14,138 nt of DNA from Acidimicrobiaceae bacterium (GTDB taxonomy: Bacteria > Actinomycetota > Acidimicrobiia > Acidimicrobiales > Microtrichaceae): contig DORQ01000337.1 in assembly GCA_003514205.1 (NCBI GenBank), positions 1,231 through 15,368 on the forward strand, read 5' to 3'. The notes beneath the pieces were generated by a model. It worked only from the letters and a program-made list of their open reading frames with translations, made no database searches and was not told where the DNA came from. A program made the position numbers and the translations under genes. Positions 6,318 to 14,048 of this stretch are shown in pieces. The number at the start of each line of letters is the position of its first letter. The stretch's first letter is position 1.

Positions 6318-7949
6318 CTAGGTCGCTGCGCCATCCCGGTTACTCAAGTACTCAGTCAGCTTTTCCTGAGCGAGGTCGCCAAACAATATCTGAGCGACTT
6401 CCAAGAGCCCCTCGGAATCATCAATGTCCACATTTCGAACGACCTGTTCGATCTTGGAACGTCGACGCATGAAGTCTTCAAGGCGCGTGATCATCTCGGT
6501 GCTCGCTGCCATATGGAGTTCGACCCGAAGGTAGTCAGTCCCGCCAAGAACGTCCTCCCCCATTGATGGGTCAGCACGAATCGCCTCGAGCATCGAAAAG
6601 GCACGGCGCCCATATCGGCGCCACAACCGGTCTGAGAGCGGCTCGATATCGGGTCGCTCTCGCAAGTCGTCAAGCTTGGTGAGGCGGGCTTGGCGGAAGA
6701 ACTCCGTACGCGTATCTGCGGTTGGCTCGCCGAACCAGTTGTGGAGATCTGGCTCAAGCGGCAATCCAAGCGATTCCACGGCCTCTGCGACTTCTTCGCC
6801 AACGTTGAGGCAATCGGTGAGCTTGCCCCCGAACACCGTAATGGTGCGCCGAAATCGATCGACCTCGATCTCATGCTTGCGGCTCAACGCAGTCCAGTCG
6901 ACATCGGTTTGATCGCCTGATTTGGCTTTCACGACCAGCGGTCGCACCCCACATCGCTCAGCAATAATGTCGTCGTTCGTCAACGGTGATGCCAGATTGA
7001 GGCGCTGATTGATCTGGCCCAAGAGAAACTGGCGGTCCTCCTCCGTCACCGCTGTGTAGGGCTCGTCCACTCGTGTATCTGTGGTGCCGATGACGGATCG
7101 AGCACCCATTGGAATCACATAAAACAGTCGCTGTGTGTCATCGAAAAAAGCCAACACCCGCTCATGGTCGGTGGTGGTGAGCCGTGGCACCACCAGGTGA
7201 ATTCCCTTCGAATAGACCACGCGGTGCTTGGTGGAGACTTCCCACGCATCGTTGAGGCCATTGACGAATGGGCCAGCGGCATTCACGATCACCCGCGCAG
7301 TCGAACTGAAGGTCTGACCAGTCTCGAAGTCTTTCAGTTCGATGTTCCATCCAGTCGGGGTCCGTGACGCTGAGACCAACTCCACATAGTTGGCCACGGT
7401 GGCGCCTGCCTCGATTGCAGACCGCACGAATGAGAAGACAAATCGGGCATCGTTGTCTTTGAGATACGCATCGCGATACTCGATGGCGCCCAGAAGGTTC
7501 GAAGTATTGATGACCGGTTCTGTTTGTTGCACGTCCTCGCGGCTCAGCAGTTTCGGTCGACGTGTTCTGAAGCCTCCGATCCCCCAATACGCGGTTGCTC
7601 CTAAGGCGGAGAACTTCGGCGAATAGGGCGAGCTCTGATCCAACGCTGCCAAGAACGAGAGCTCACGAACGTTGTCGGGGTATGCCTTCATGAGCCTGTT
7701 GCGGGACTGGCACAACTTTCGAACCAGGAACAACTCATAGTTCTCGAGGTATTTGAAGCCTCCCCACACAAGATTGGACGATTCTTGGGAGGTGAACGAG
7801 CCGAAATCGCCTCGATCCACTAAACCGACCGTTGCTCCACGACCCGCCAGGGAGGCGGCGGCCACCGCCCCATTAATGCCTCCACCGACGATGAACACGT
7901 CGAAGGAGCCTCCAGCCAGTCGTTCGATATTCGCCTCGCGCAGCTTCAT
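6318..7949 (-). CDS. FAD-dependent glycerol-3-phosphate dehydrogenase, GlpD-like
   Basis: A 543-residue flavoprotein that should oxidise glycerol-3-phosphate to dihydroxyacetone phosphate and pass electrons to quinone. The order fits GlpD: dinucleotide fold GGGINGA (22-28), a flavin-loop region ending GGFKYLE (63-69), GTTDT (288-292), GVRPL (334-338), GGKLT (374-378) and a C-terminal helical domain (about 410-540). Several normally conserved spots differ: E. coli has HGGLRYLE where this protein has WGGFKYLE (the Arg54 equivalent is Lys66), and TTYR after GGKL is TDCL here. It may therefore be a divergent subfamily with altered substrate affinity. I prefer ATG 7949: a TTG at 7958 is also open, but TAACTT lies exactly 7 nt before 7949, matching a leaderless start. 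It is divergent from the acyl-CoA synthetase gene (59 bp between starts) and convergent with the acyl-CoA dehydrogenase gene, which suits acylglycerol or phospholipid recycling. Confidence 0.88.
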   Translation of the reverse strand: MKLREANIERLAGGSFDVFIVGGGINGAVAAASLAGRGATVGLVDRGDFGSFTSQESSNLVWGGFKYLENYELFLVRKLCQSRNRLMKAYPDNVRELSFLAALDQSSPYSPKFSALGATAYWGIGGFRTRRPKLLSREDVQQTEPVINTSNLLGAIEYRDAYLKDNDARFVFSFVRSAIEAGATVANYVELVSASRTPTGWNIELKDFETGQTFSSTARVIVNAAGPFVNGLNDAWEVSTKHRVVYSKGIHLVVPRLTTTDHERVLAFFDDTQRLFYVIPMGARSVIGTTDTRVDEPYTAVTEEDRQFLLGQINQRLNLASPLTNDDIIAERCGVRPLVVKAKSGDQTDVDWTALSRKHEIEVDRFRRTITVFGGKLTDCLNVGEEVAEAVESLGLPLEPDLHNWFGEPTADTRTEFFRQARLTKLDDLRERPDIEPLSDRLWRRYGRRAFSMLEAIRADPSMGEDVLGGTDYLRVELHMAASTEMITRLEDFMRRRSKIEQVVRNVDIDDSEGLLEVAQILFGDLAQEKLTEYLSNRDGAAT

Positions 7950-7956
7950 CCGGGGC

Positions 7957-7962
7957 AAGTTA
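7957..7962 (-). promoter_or_regulatory. -10 box of the GlpD-like gene, leaderless start
   Basis: TAACTT on the minus strand fits TANNNT and is followed by exactly 7 nt (GCCCCGG) and ATG 7949, the geometry expected when transcription begins at the start codon. There is no good Shine-Dalgarno site and no convincing -35 box. Confidence 0.5.
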
Positions 7963-7995
7963 CTCGAACATCACCCGCAGGCTATTCAAAATGGC

Positions 7996-8001
7996 TAATC
8001 T
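7996..8001 (+). promoter_or_regulatory. -10 box of the acyl-CoA synthetase gene, leaderless start
   Basis: TAATCT fits TANNNT and is followed by exactly 7 nt (GCGGGCC) and ATG 8009. This mirrors the divergent GlpD-like gene. If real it excludes the upstream in-frame ATG 7991, which would lie before the transcription start. Confidence 0.5.
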
Positions 8002-8008
8002 GCGGGCC

Positions 8009-9628
8009 ATGATCTGGAACCTTGCCGACCTGTTCGAATCCGTTGCTGATGCAGTGCCCGAGCGTGAAGCGCTCACTGTTCCTAACGCCGTCGGCGGACC
8101 TCGCCGCTACACCTACGCACAACTCGAAGAGCGTGCGAATCGTCTTGCCCATGCGCTTGCCGATCGAGGCGTGCAGGCGGGCGACAAGGTAGGCATCTAC
8201 GCGTACAACGGAAACGAGTGGGTGGAGGCACAGTTCGCGGCCTGGAAGCTCCGAGCGGTTCCGGTCAACGTGAACTATCGCTATGTGGAGGACGAGCTTC
8301 GGTACCTGTTCGACAATGCTGACCTCGCTGGGTTGGTTATGGGGGCGGAGTTTGCGCCCCAAGTTGCAGCAGTTCGAGCCGACTGTCCGCTGTTGAAGAC
8401 CTGCCTCGCGTTCGATGATGGCAGCGATACCGACATCTCAATCTGCGAGGCCGAGGACTATGAGGCGGCGTTGGCCGGAGCTTCACCCGAACGGGATTTC
8501 GGTCCCCGAAGCAACGACGATCTCTACATGCTCTACACCGGCGGCACAACGGGAATGCCCAAGGGCGTGATGTGGCGTCATGAGGACTTCTGGGGAGCGA
8601 CGGTTGGACCAATGCTTTCGATCACTGACGGCCCCATTGAGTCTCCGTCAGTGCTCCCTGAACGAGCGGCCGGACGCGAGTCAGCTGTGGGGCTTCCGCT
8701 TGCGCCGCTGATGCATGGCGCTGCGCAGTGGTCCTCGATTCAGAACATGCTGGGTGGGCATCGAATGGTGTTAAGCGCTGCTCGAAAGATGGACCCCAAG
8801 GAAGTCTGGGGAATCGTTGCGTCAGAGCGCGCACAGATCATGAATCTTGTGGGCGATGCTCAGGCGCGACCGCTGATTGAGGCCCTCGCTGATCTTGAGG
8901 ATCTCGACATTTCCTCATTGTTTATCGTCAGCTCAGGTGGTGCGATCCTCTCCCCTGCCGTGAAGACACGATTCGCGGAGCTGCTTCCCAACGCATTCCT
9001 CATCGATGCACTTGGCTCTTCCGAGACGGGGTTCCAAGGCTCCAGCAGTGGTGCAGATGCACAAGGTCGACCACAGTTCGTCTTTGGGGATCACACGATT
9101 GTGATCGATGACGAGGGAAACCCAACAGTGCCTGGAGATGGGACCATTGGCCGACTCGCCCGTCGTGGCTACATGCCGCTTGGCTACTACAAAGACCAGG
9201 CCAAGACCGACGAGACCTTTCCCACCATCAACGGTCAGCGCTGGGTCATCCCTGGAGATATGGCAATTGCCGAAGCAGACGGAAGCATCACGTTGCTTGG
9301 TCGAGGCTCCGTGAGTATCAATACTGGCGGCGAGAAAGTCTTCCCCGAAGAAGTGGAGTCAGTGCTGAAAGGCCATCCAGATGTCTTCGACGTGGTGGTA
9401 GTCGGTGTGCCCGATGAACGCTGGGGTGAACAGGTGACAGCAGTGGTCGCATCTCGTGGCGAGGCTCAGCCCACAGCGGCGGAACTCCACGACTTTTGCA
9501 AAGGGCGGATTGCGGGATACAAGGCGCCGAGAGGTGTGGTGTACGTCAGTGAAATCCTCCGATCGCCATCAGGGAAGGCGGATTATCGCTGGGCAAAGGG
9601 TGTAGCCAAGGGCGAGATCCAGGCATAG
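8009..9628 (+). CDS. Acyl-CoA synthetase (FadD19-like, AMP-forming)
   Basis: A 539-residue adenylate-forming enzyme that activates a carboxylic acid with ATP and joins it to coenzyme A. Motifs in order: the phosphate loop YTGGTTGMPKG (176-186), GSSETGF (336-342), IPGD (414-417), GRGS (431-434), NTGGEKVFPEEVE (438-450) and the C-terminal SPSGKADYRW, whose Lys523 is the expected catalytic lysine. The MWRHED after the loop, the NVNYRYVEDELRYLFDN stretch and the DYRWAK ending recall mycobacterial FadD19, an enzyme for C24 branched sterol side chains, but substrate cannot be set from this. I chose ATG 8009 (MIWNLADLF), the usual family beginning with a TANNNT box 7 nt upstream; ATG 7991 would add six residues. 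It is divergent from the GlpD-like gene and 112 bp ahead of the UspA-type gene. All key residues are intact. Confidence 0.9.
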   Translation: MIWNLADLFESVADAVPEREALTVPNAVGGPRRYTYAQLEERANRLAHALADRGVQAGDKVGIYAYNGNEWVEAQFAAWKLRAVPVNVNYRYVEDELRYLFDNADLAGLVMGAEFAPQVAAVRADCPLLKTCLAFDDGSDTDISICEAEDYEAALAGASPERDFGPRSNDDLYMLYTGGTTGMPKGVMWRHEDFWGATVGPMLSITDGPIESPSVLPERAAGRESAVGLPLAPLMHGAAQWSSIQNMLGGHRMVLSAARKMDPKEVWGIVASERAQIMNLVGDAQARPLIEALADLEDLDISSLFIVSSGGAILSPAVKTRFAELLPNAFLIDALGSSETGFQGSSSGADAQGRPQFVFGDHTIVIDDEGNPTVPGDGTIGRLARRGYMPLGYYKDQAKTDETFPTINGQRWVIPGDMAIAEADGSITLLGRGSVSINTGGEKVFPEEVESVLKGHPDVFDVVVVGVPDERWGEQVTAVVASRGEAQPTAAELHDFCKGRIAGYKAPRGVVYVSEILRSPSGKADYRWAKGVAKGEIQA

Positions 9629-9706
9629 AGCCTCGCCCTCAGGGTGGGGGTGTTCGAGACGCGTGCGGTGAAGCATTGCACCTGCGCCTTAGTGACCTTT
9701 GCCCCT

Positions 9707-9734
9707 TTGTCGGCGGGCCACGGTGGCCTAGGTT
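9707..9734 (+). promoter_or_regulatory. Promoter of the UspA-type gene
   Basis: TTGTCG (9707-9712, four of six to TTGACA), a 16-bp spacer and TAGGTT (9729-9734, TANNNT type) precede ATG 9741 by only 6 nt. The transcript may begin at or next to the start codon. AGGA at 9735-9738 is too close to the ATG for a normal ribosome site. The rest of the gap after the synthetase gene (9629-9706) shows no strong hairpin. Confidence 0.45.
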
Positions 9735-9740
9735 AGGACC

Positions 9741-10187
9741 ATGACATCTGAATCAGGCTTCACAGTGGTTGTTGGTATCGACGGGTCCTCAAACTCCCGG
9801 GCAGCGCTCGACTGGGCCTTCGAGGAGGCGTCGCTTCGGGGCGGTGGAACTGTCACTGCAGTGATGGCATGGACCTACGCGCCGACCGCCGCTGCAGGCT
9901 ATGGAATGGGCGGTTTCCTGCCCCCTGCCGACTCGATGCAAGCAGCCAGCGAAGCAGCGCTGGAGAACGTTCTTGAGGGCGTGGTACCGCCTGCGGGCGT
10001 TTCCTTTAAGCAAGTCGTGGGCGAGGGCGCACCCTCGCAGCTGCTCATTGAACTCTCTGCAGACGCAAACATGATCGTGGTCGGCAAACGCGGCCACGGC
10101 GGCTTTCTCGGGCTGCTCATTGGTTCCGTCGCGACTCAGGTTGCGAACCACGCAACCTGCCCCGTGGTGATAGTTCCCTCGGAGTAA
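9741..10187 (+). CDS. Universal stress protein, UspA family (single domain)
   Basis: A 148-residue cytoplasmic single-domain Usp. The first strand VVVGIDGSSNSRAALDWA (9-26) carries the usual Asp14, and the ATP-binding signature G-x2-G-x9-G-S is exact: Gly115, Gly118, Gly128, Ser129 (GKRG, then HGGFLGLLI, then GS), ending in HATCPVVIVPSE. It is therefore of the ATP-binding class, which in Actinomycetota is often induced under hypoxia, starvation or dormancy. The promoter lies against the start codon and there may be no leader. A loop around residues 48-66 is Gly/Pro/Met-rich, as in many actinobacterial Usps. The SRPBCC gene follows after 49 bp on the same strand, so the two may be cotranscribed. 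The partner and trigger cannot be told from sequence. Confidence 0.92.
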   Translation: MTSESGFTVVVGIDGSSNSRAALDWAFEEASLRGGGTVTAVMAWTYAPTAAAGYGMGGFLPPADSMQAASEAALENVLEGVVPPAGVSFKQVVGEGAPSQLLIELSADANMIVVGKRGHGGFLGLLIGSVATQVANHATCPVVIVPSE

Positions 10188-10208
10188 ATCCGTTCGAGCT
10201 AGGCTTTT

Positions 10209-10230
10209 CTCCTCAGCTACCGGCGAGGAG
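10209..10230 (+). promoter_or_regulatory. Possible hairpin hiding the ribosome site of the SRPBCC gene
   Basis: CTCCTC (10209-10214) is complementary to GAGGAG (10225-10230), the Shine-Dalgarno site 6 nt before GTG 10237, with a 10-nt loop. The stem could reduce translation of the second gene of the usp pair. Six base pairs may also arise by chance. Confidence 0.25.
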
Positions 10231-10236
10231 CCAAGC

Positions 10237-10698
10237 GTGCCAGCGGACAAAACCTTTGAAGTATCACGATCTACGGTAATCCGCGCTGAACCGGCCTCAA
10301 TTCTGGAGCAGATCAACGATCTGCGGAACTGGACTCGGTGGTCCCCATGGGAAGGGATTGATCCTCAACTCACACGCACTTATACCGGACCCAGTTCTGG
10401 CCCAGGCTCCAGCTATGCGTGGCAGGGAAACCGCAAGGTTGGTGCCGGAAAAATGACGATCACTCAGTCCAGTCCCGAACGGGTCGTGATCGACCTTGAA
10501 TTCCTCAAGCCATTCAAGGCGAAGAATGTCACTACGATTGACCTCACGCCCGCCGATGATGAAACTCGTGTTGATTGGACCATGACGGGTCCCAAGACGT
10601 TGATATCAACCATCATGGGCGTGTTCATGAGCATGGACAAAATGGTGGGCGGCGACTTCGAGCGTGGTCTGAGTCAGCTCAAGTCACTTGTCGAATAG
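10237..10698 (+). CDS. SRPBCC family protein (polyketide cyclase/START-like fold)
   Basis: A 153-residue single-domain protein of the SRPBCC (Bet v1-like) superfamily, which binds hydrophobic ligands in a deep pocket. The typical run is present: an N-terminal strand (VSRSTVIRAEP), a helix ending NWTRWSPWEGIDP (31-43), TGPSSGPGSSYAWQGNRKVGAGKMTI (50-75), and a long C-terminal helix (about 124-152) that closes the pocket. No signal peptide or membrane segment is visible, so it is cytoplasmic. The GTG start has GAGGAG 6 nt upstream. It follows the UspA-type gene by 49 bp and may share its transcript; it converges on the Kup gene with only 35 bp between stops and no clear hairpin. Ligand and role are unknown; many members are uncharacterised. 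Confidence 0.88.
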   Translation: MPADKTFEVSRSTVIRAEPASILEQINDLRNWTRWSPWEGIDPQLTRTYTGPSSGPGSSYAWQGNRKVGAGKMTITQSSPERVVIDLEFLKPFKAKNVTTIDLTPADDETRVDWTMTGPKTLISTIMGVFMSMDKMVGGDFERGLSQLKSLVE

Positions 10699-10733
10699 GC
10701 CGTGACCGAACCCGTGATCCAGCACCACCTGCG

Positions 10734-12662
10734 TTACAACTCGATCTGAACACCGATCTCCACCGTACGGGTCGGAGGTAGCTTGAAATACAGGTCGACT
10801 GGATTCGCATTGCGAACCATCAGAATGAAGAAGCGCTCCCGCCAGAGTGCCATTCCTGCCCGGTCGGTCGCTCGCAGCGTCTCCCGCCCGATGACATAGG
10901 TCGCTTGCTCGAAACTGATCCCAGTTCGTTCCATGCCGAACTCCTCAAGAAGCGATGGCACGTCAATCTCGTCGGTGAAGCCGTAGTGACAGACGATTCG
11001 CTTGATTCCGCCTGGGCCCTCTGTGCATTTCAGACGTTCGTTCGGCGAGATATGGGGAATGCGTTCGTTGGCCACCGTCAAGACGCAGATATTCTCCGGG
11101 AGGACACCAGAGTGCTGCAGTTGTGAGACAAGAGACTTGGGAGCTGCGACTGCATTCGAGCCGAGATACACCCCGACCCCAGGGCCGCGCATAATGCCAC
11201 TGGTAGCCAGTCGAGAGCCGAACTCTTCGATACTGATGTCGGTAGCTGCAATACGTTCTGCCATCAACTTTCGGCCGGCGAACCAGGTGGTGAGAACGAG
11301 GAGAAGGAGCAGTCCCACGATGAGGGGGAACCAACCACCAGCTGGGATCTTCGGGATATTCGCGCCCAGGAACCCTGCGTCTGCTAGCAGGAACGCCCCG
11401 CACACGATCCCTGCGCGAGTCCGGCTCCAGCCGAGCCTGGTGGTAGCGACTCGGTAGAAAAGGATGGTGGTAATGGCCATGGTGCCAGTAACCGCTAGCC
11501 CATATGCAGCAGCAAGATTGGTGGTTGTTTTAAACCCCAACACCAAACCAATGCAGCCAAGCAGAAGTACCCAGTTGACCACTGGAACATAGATCTGACC
11601 CTCGGCCTGATCGGAGGTTTGCAGGATACGTACTCGCGGAAGGTAGCCAAGCTGGACTGCCTGCTTCGTCATCGAAAAGGCTCCGGAGATGAGCGCCTGG
11701 GACGCGATGACGGTGGCTGCCGTTGCGAGCATGACTAACGGCACCAATGCCCAGCGAGGCGCCATATTGAAGAACGGACTATGCGCATACTCTGGGTGAG
11801 CCAGAAGTAGAGCTCCTTGGCCAAAATACGCCAACAACAGCGACGGGAACGCTAGGCAATACCAGGCGAGCACAATCGGTTTGCGGCCAAAATGGCCCAT
11901 GTCCGCGTAGAGCGCTTCGCCGCCGGTGACCACGAGGAACACTGAACCAAGGACGAAGAAGCCTTGGGCGCCGTTGTCAAGGAAGAACTGCACCGCATAC
12001 AGCGGGTTGAGTGCCTTGAGGACTGAAGGTTCTCCAATGATGTTCGTAACACCGAGCACGGCAAGCACGCTGAACCAGAGCGCCATGATGGGTCCGAACG
12101 CCTTTCCCATACTTGCGGTTCCTCGACGCTGCACGAGGAACAGGGCGACAAGAATTCCGATCGCTATGGGCGCAACCCACGGCTTCAACGAATCGGTCAC
12201 CTCCGTCGTTCCTTCGATCGCTGCCAACACGGAAATCGCTGGCGTGATCATCCCATCGCCATACAACAAGGCCGCGCCGAACAGACCGGCAAGCACCATG
12301 AATCGTCCCAAGCCCTGCTTGCTGTCCTCTCCCGAGATGAGCGAGGTCAGGGCGAGAATGCCACCTTCTCCGTGGTTATCTGCCTTCATGATGACCAGCA
12401 GGTACTTCACGCAGATCACCAGAATCAGCGAGTACAAGATGAGCGAGAGAAGTCCAAGTACGTTGGCGCTATTGACCTCAATGGCGTGAGTCGCCGTGTG
12501 ATGAAATGACTCCTTAATGGCGTAGAGCGGACTGGTGCCGATATCTCCGAACACCACTCCGAGGGCCCCGAGCGTCAAGAGTCCTAGGGGACCATGAGTA
12601 TCGTGAGTCTCGTGACTCACGTCTCTCAGATCAGCATTCTCTGGTCGCAGCTGCTTCGACAT
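10734..12662 (-). CDS. kup: Kup-type low-affinity potassium transporter
   Basis: A 642-residue membrane protein of the Kup/HAK/KT family, a potassium-proton symporter in the cytoplasmic membrane. The family start LGVVFGDIGTSPLYAIKESF (about 34-53) and the transport motif YGDGMITPAISVL (134-146) are both intact, followed by about twelve hydrophobic segments and a soluble C-terminal domain (about 480-642). Length matches the family. The N-terminus has a small histidine-rich repeat, SHETHDTHG (16-24). ATG 12662 has only a weak GGG ribosome site, and TACTGT, a TANNNT match, lies 8 nt upstream, so an own promoter is possible. The P450 gene ends 23 bp upstream on the same strand, so readthrough from it is also possible, though no functional link is known. 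Ends convergent with the SRPBCC gene. Family call is firm. Confidence 0.95.
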   Translation of the reverse strand: MSKQLRPENADLRDVSHETHDTHGPLGLLTLGALGVVFGDIGTSPLYAIKESFHHTATHAIEVNSANVLGLLSLILYSLILVICVKYLLVIMKADNHGEGGILALTSLISGEDSKQGLGRFMVLAGLFGAALLYGDGMITPAISVLAAIEGTTEVTDSLKPWVAPIAIGILVALFLVQRRGTASMGKAFGPIMALWFSVLAVLGVTNIIGEPSVLKALNPLYAVQFFLDNGAQGFFVLGSVFLVVTGGEALYADMGHFGRKPIVLAWYCLAFPSLLLAYFGQGALLLAHPEYAHSPFFNMAPRWALVPLVMLATAATVIASQALISGAFSMTKQAVQLGYLPRVRILQTSDQAEGQIYVPVVNWVLLLGCIGLVLGFKTTTNLAAAYGLAVTGTMAITTILFYRVATTRLGWSRTRAGIVCGAFLLADAGFLGANIPKIPAGGWFPLIVGLLLLLVLTTWFAGRKLMAERIAATDISIEEFGSRLATSGIMRGPGVGVYLGSNAVAAPKSLVSQLQHSGVLPENICVLTVANERIPHISPNERLKCTEGPGGIKRIVCHYGFTDEIDVPSLLEEFGMERTGISFEQATYVIGRETLRATDRAGMALWRERFFILMVRNANPVDLYFKLPPTRTVEIGVQIEL

Positions 12663-12685
12663 AGCTGCCCACAGTAGTCAACAGT

Positions 12686-13972
12686 TCAGACCGGAACCGG
12701 GTTCCTCAGAATCTGTATCGGGAGTTCACGTGGCCCTCGCACCTGCCCTCCAGACCAGCGAACCTCGCGACCCGCTTCTAGTTGGAATGAGGGGTATCGC
12801 AACAGCCACCGTTCCAGCGCCACTCGTAGCTCCATTCGGGCAAGATTTGATCCGATACACCGATGAACTCCGAGGCCAAAAGCGCTATGACGGTTGACCT
12901 CCCTGTCGATAGATACCTCGTTCGGGTTCTCGAAAAGCTCAGGGTCACGATTGGCTGCGGGAAAGGAGACCAGTACCCAGTCTTCAGCCTTCATCGGGCA
13001 ACCCTGCCATTCCATGTCTTCCTTCACGAGCCGGGCCATAGTGACTGGAGCGTAGGCCCTCAAGAATTCCTCCATTGCTGTCGGAATGGCCTCGGGCCGG
13101 TTGGCCAGATGTTCACGGTCCTCGGAGTGGGTGGCCAGATGCCAGATCGACGCGCCGATAGCACTCCACGTGGTATCGATCCCAGCGAGTAACAACAGTG
13201 CCATGGTCCCGGCGATGTGGATCGGAGTGAGTGGCTCGCCATGCATCTCAGCATTGATCAGATAGGTGGTGAGATCTTCTTGAGGTTCGGCGATGTGATC
13301 TTGGATCTGTGCCCAGAGATACATGAACAGACCTTGAACCTTCTCGAAGCGTTCCTCAATCGGGTCGTTCACGCTCTCAAGCAGGTCATGAACGAACTGT
13401 CGGTGCAGGTCGGCATCTGATTGCGGAAAGCCCAACATGTTGGCAATCACTCGCACGGGTATGTGCTGCGCGTATTCGGCAGCCGCATCGACGAGTTCTC
13501 GGCCCTCAAGCGCGTCGAGGAGGGAGTCGCAAAACTCGATCGTCGAGGCCTCGAGCTTCTCTACGGCCCGCGGTGAAAACGCCGGAAGCAGAACACGACG
13601 GGCCTCGTGGTGAAATGGCGGATCCGAGCTGATCGGTGGTGCGATTCCGGCCGGTGCCATGTCGAGCGGCGGGCGGTTGTTGCTCATCAAGACCGAACGA
13701 GATGTGAAGCGATCGGTGTCATATGCGATTGCCGAAACGTCTTCATGACGAGTGGGCAACCATGCGCCGCCATATCGATCGGTATGCGCTATCGGACACT
13801 CAGCTCGAAGAGCTTCCCAAATCGGATATGGGTTCTCTATCCATCGCTCATCCGTGTGATCGAAGTCGGTGGCAAAGTCCGACACCGGACCGACAACTGC
13901 ATCGTTGCTGGCCCCTAGAGGACCATCGAGACTGATCAGAACATCGTCGCTGAAACGCTTGTCAGTGGACAC
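12686..13972 (-). CDS. Cytochrome P450
   Basis: A 428-residue soluble bacterial P450, a haem-thiolate monooxygenase needing ferredoxin and reductase partners that are not in the window. The I-helix oxygen-binding motif AGIDTT (263-268), the K-helix ExxR (Glu302, Arg305), the NRDPELFENP stretch (341-350) and the haem loop FGLGVHRCIG (365-374, Cys372 as ligand) are complete, so it should be active. The length is usual for bacterial class I enzymes. The CYP family cannot be assigned by eye; terpenoid, fatty acid or steroid substrates would all fit. GTG 13972 is supported by GAGGAG 5 nt upstream. It is divergent from a probable membrane protein gene across 76 bp holding an inverted repeat, and lies 23 bp ahead of kup. 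Whether the two form an operon is open. Confidence 0.95.
   Translation of the reverse strand: MSTDKRFSDDVLISLDGPLGASNDAVVGPVSDFATDFDHTDERWIENPYPIWEALRAECPIAHTDRYGGAWLPTRHEDVSAIAYDTDRFTSRSVLMSNNRPPLDMAPAGIAPPISSDPPFHHEARRVLLPAFSPRAVEKLEASTIEFCDSLLDALEGRELVDAAAEYAQHIPVRVIANMLGFPQSDADLHRQFVHDLLESVNDPIEERFEKVQGLFMYLWAQIQDHIAEPQEDLTTYLINAEMHGEPLTPIHIAGTMALLLLAGIDTTWSAIGASIWHLATHSEDREHLANRPEAIPTAMEEFLRAYAPVTMARLVKEDMEWQGCPMKAEDWVLVSFPAANRDPELFENPNEVSIDREVNRHSAFGLGVHRCIGSNLARMELRVALERWLLRYPSFQLEAGREVRWSGGQVRGPRELPIQILRNPVPV
12693..12705. repeat. Short palindrome ahead of kup
   Basis: GGAACC-G-GGTTCC is a perfect 6-bp inverted repeat around one base, inside the last codons of the P450 gene and about 31 bp upstream of the kup start. 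It could be an operator for a kup promoter, or simply the result of codon choice for Asn-Pro-Val-Pro-Val. Confidence 0.2.
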
Positions 13973-13977
13973 CGCAA

Positions 13978-14014
13978 CTCCTCTCGGGCTGACGTCGTCA
14001 GCTGCACCATGTTA
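13978..14014 (-). promoter_or_regulatory. P450 promoter region with inverted repeat
   Basis: On the minus strand, TAACAT (14009-14014) fits the TANNNT -10 pattern and places a transcription start near 14002. The perfect repeat GCTGAC-GTC-GTCAGC (13988-14002) begins there and reaches to 5 bp before the Shine-Dalgarno GAGGAG (13978-13983). A repressor bound here would block both transcription start and leader; a leader hairpin is the alternative. No regulator gene of an obvious matching type is next to it. Confidence 0.4.
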
Positions 14015-14048
14015 GGTCTCATTCCTGGGTTGGAAGGTTCCACTCTGC

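Noticed and set aside
7950..7958. TTG start for the GlpD-like gene, three codons upstream of the ATG
   Set aside because: No ribosome site supports it, and the TANNNT box lies across it.
12602..12621. Palindrome CGTGAGT-N6-ACTCACG near the start of kup
   Set aside because: It lies inside the coding region and follows from the repeated Ser/Thr-His-Glu/Asp codons of the N-terminus.
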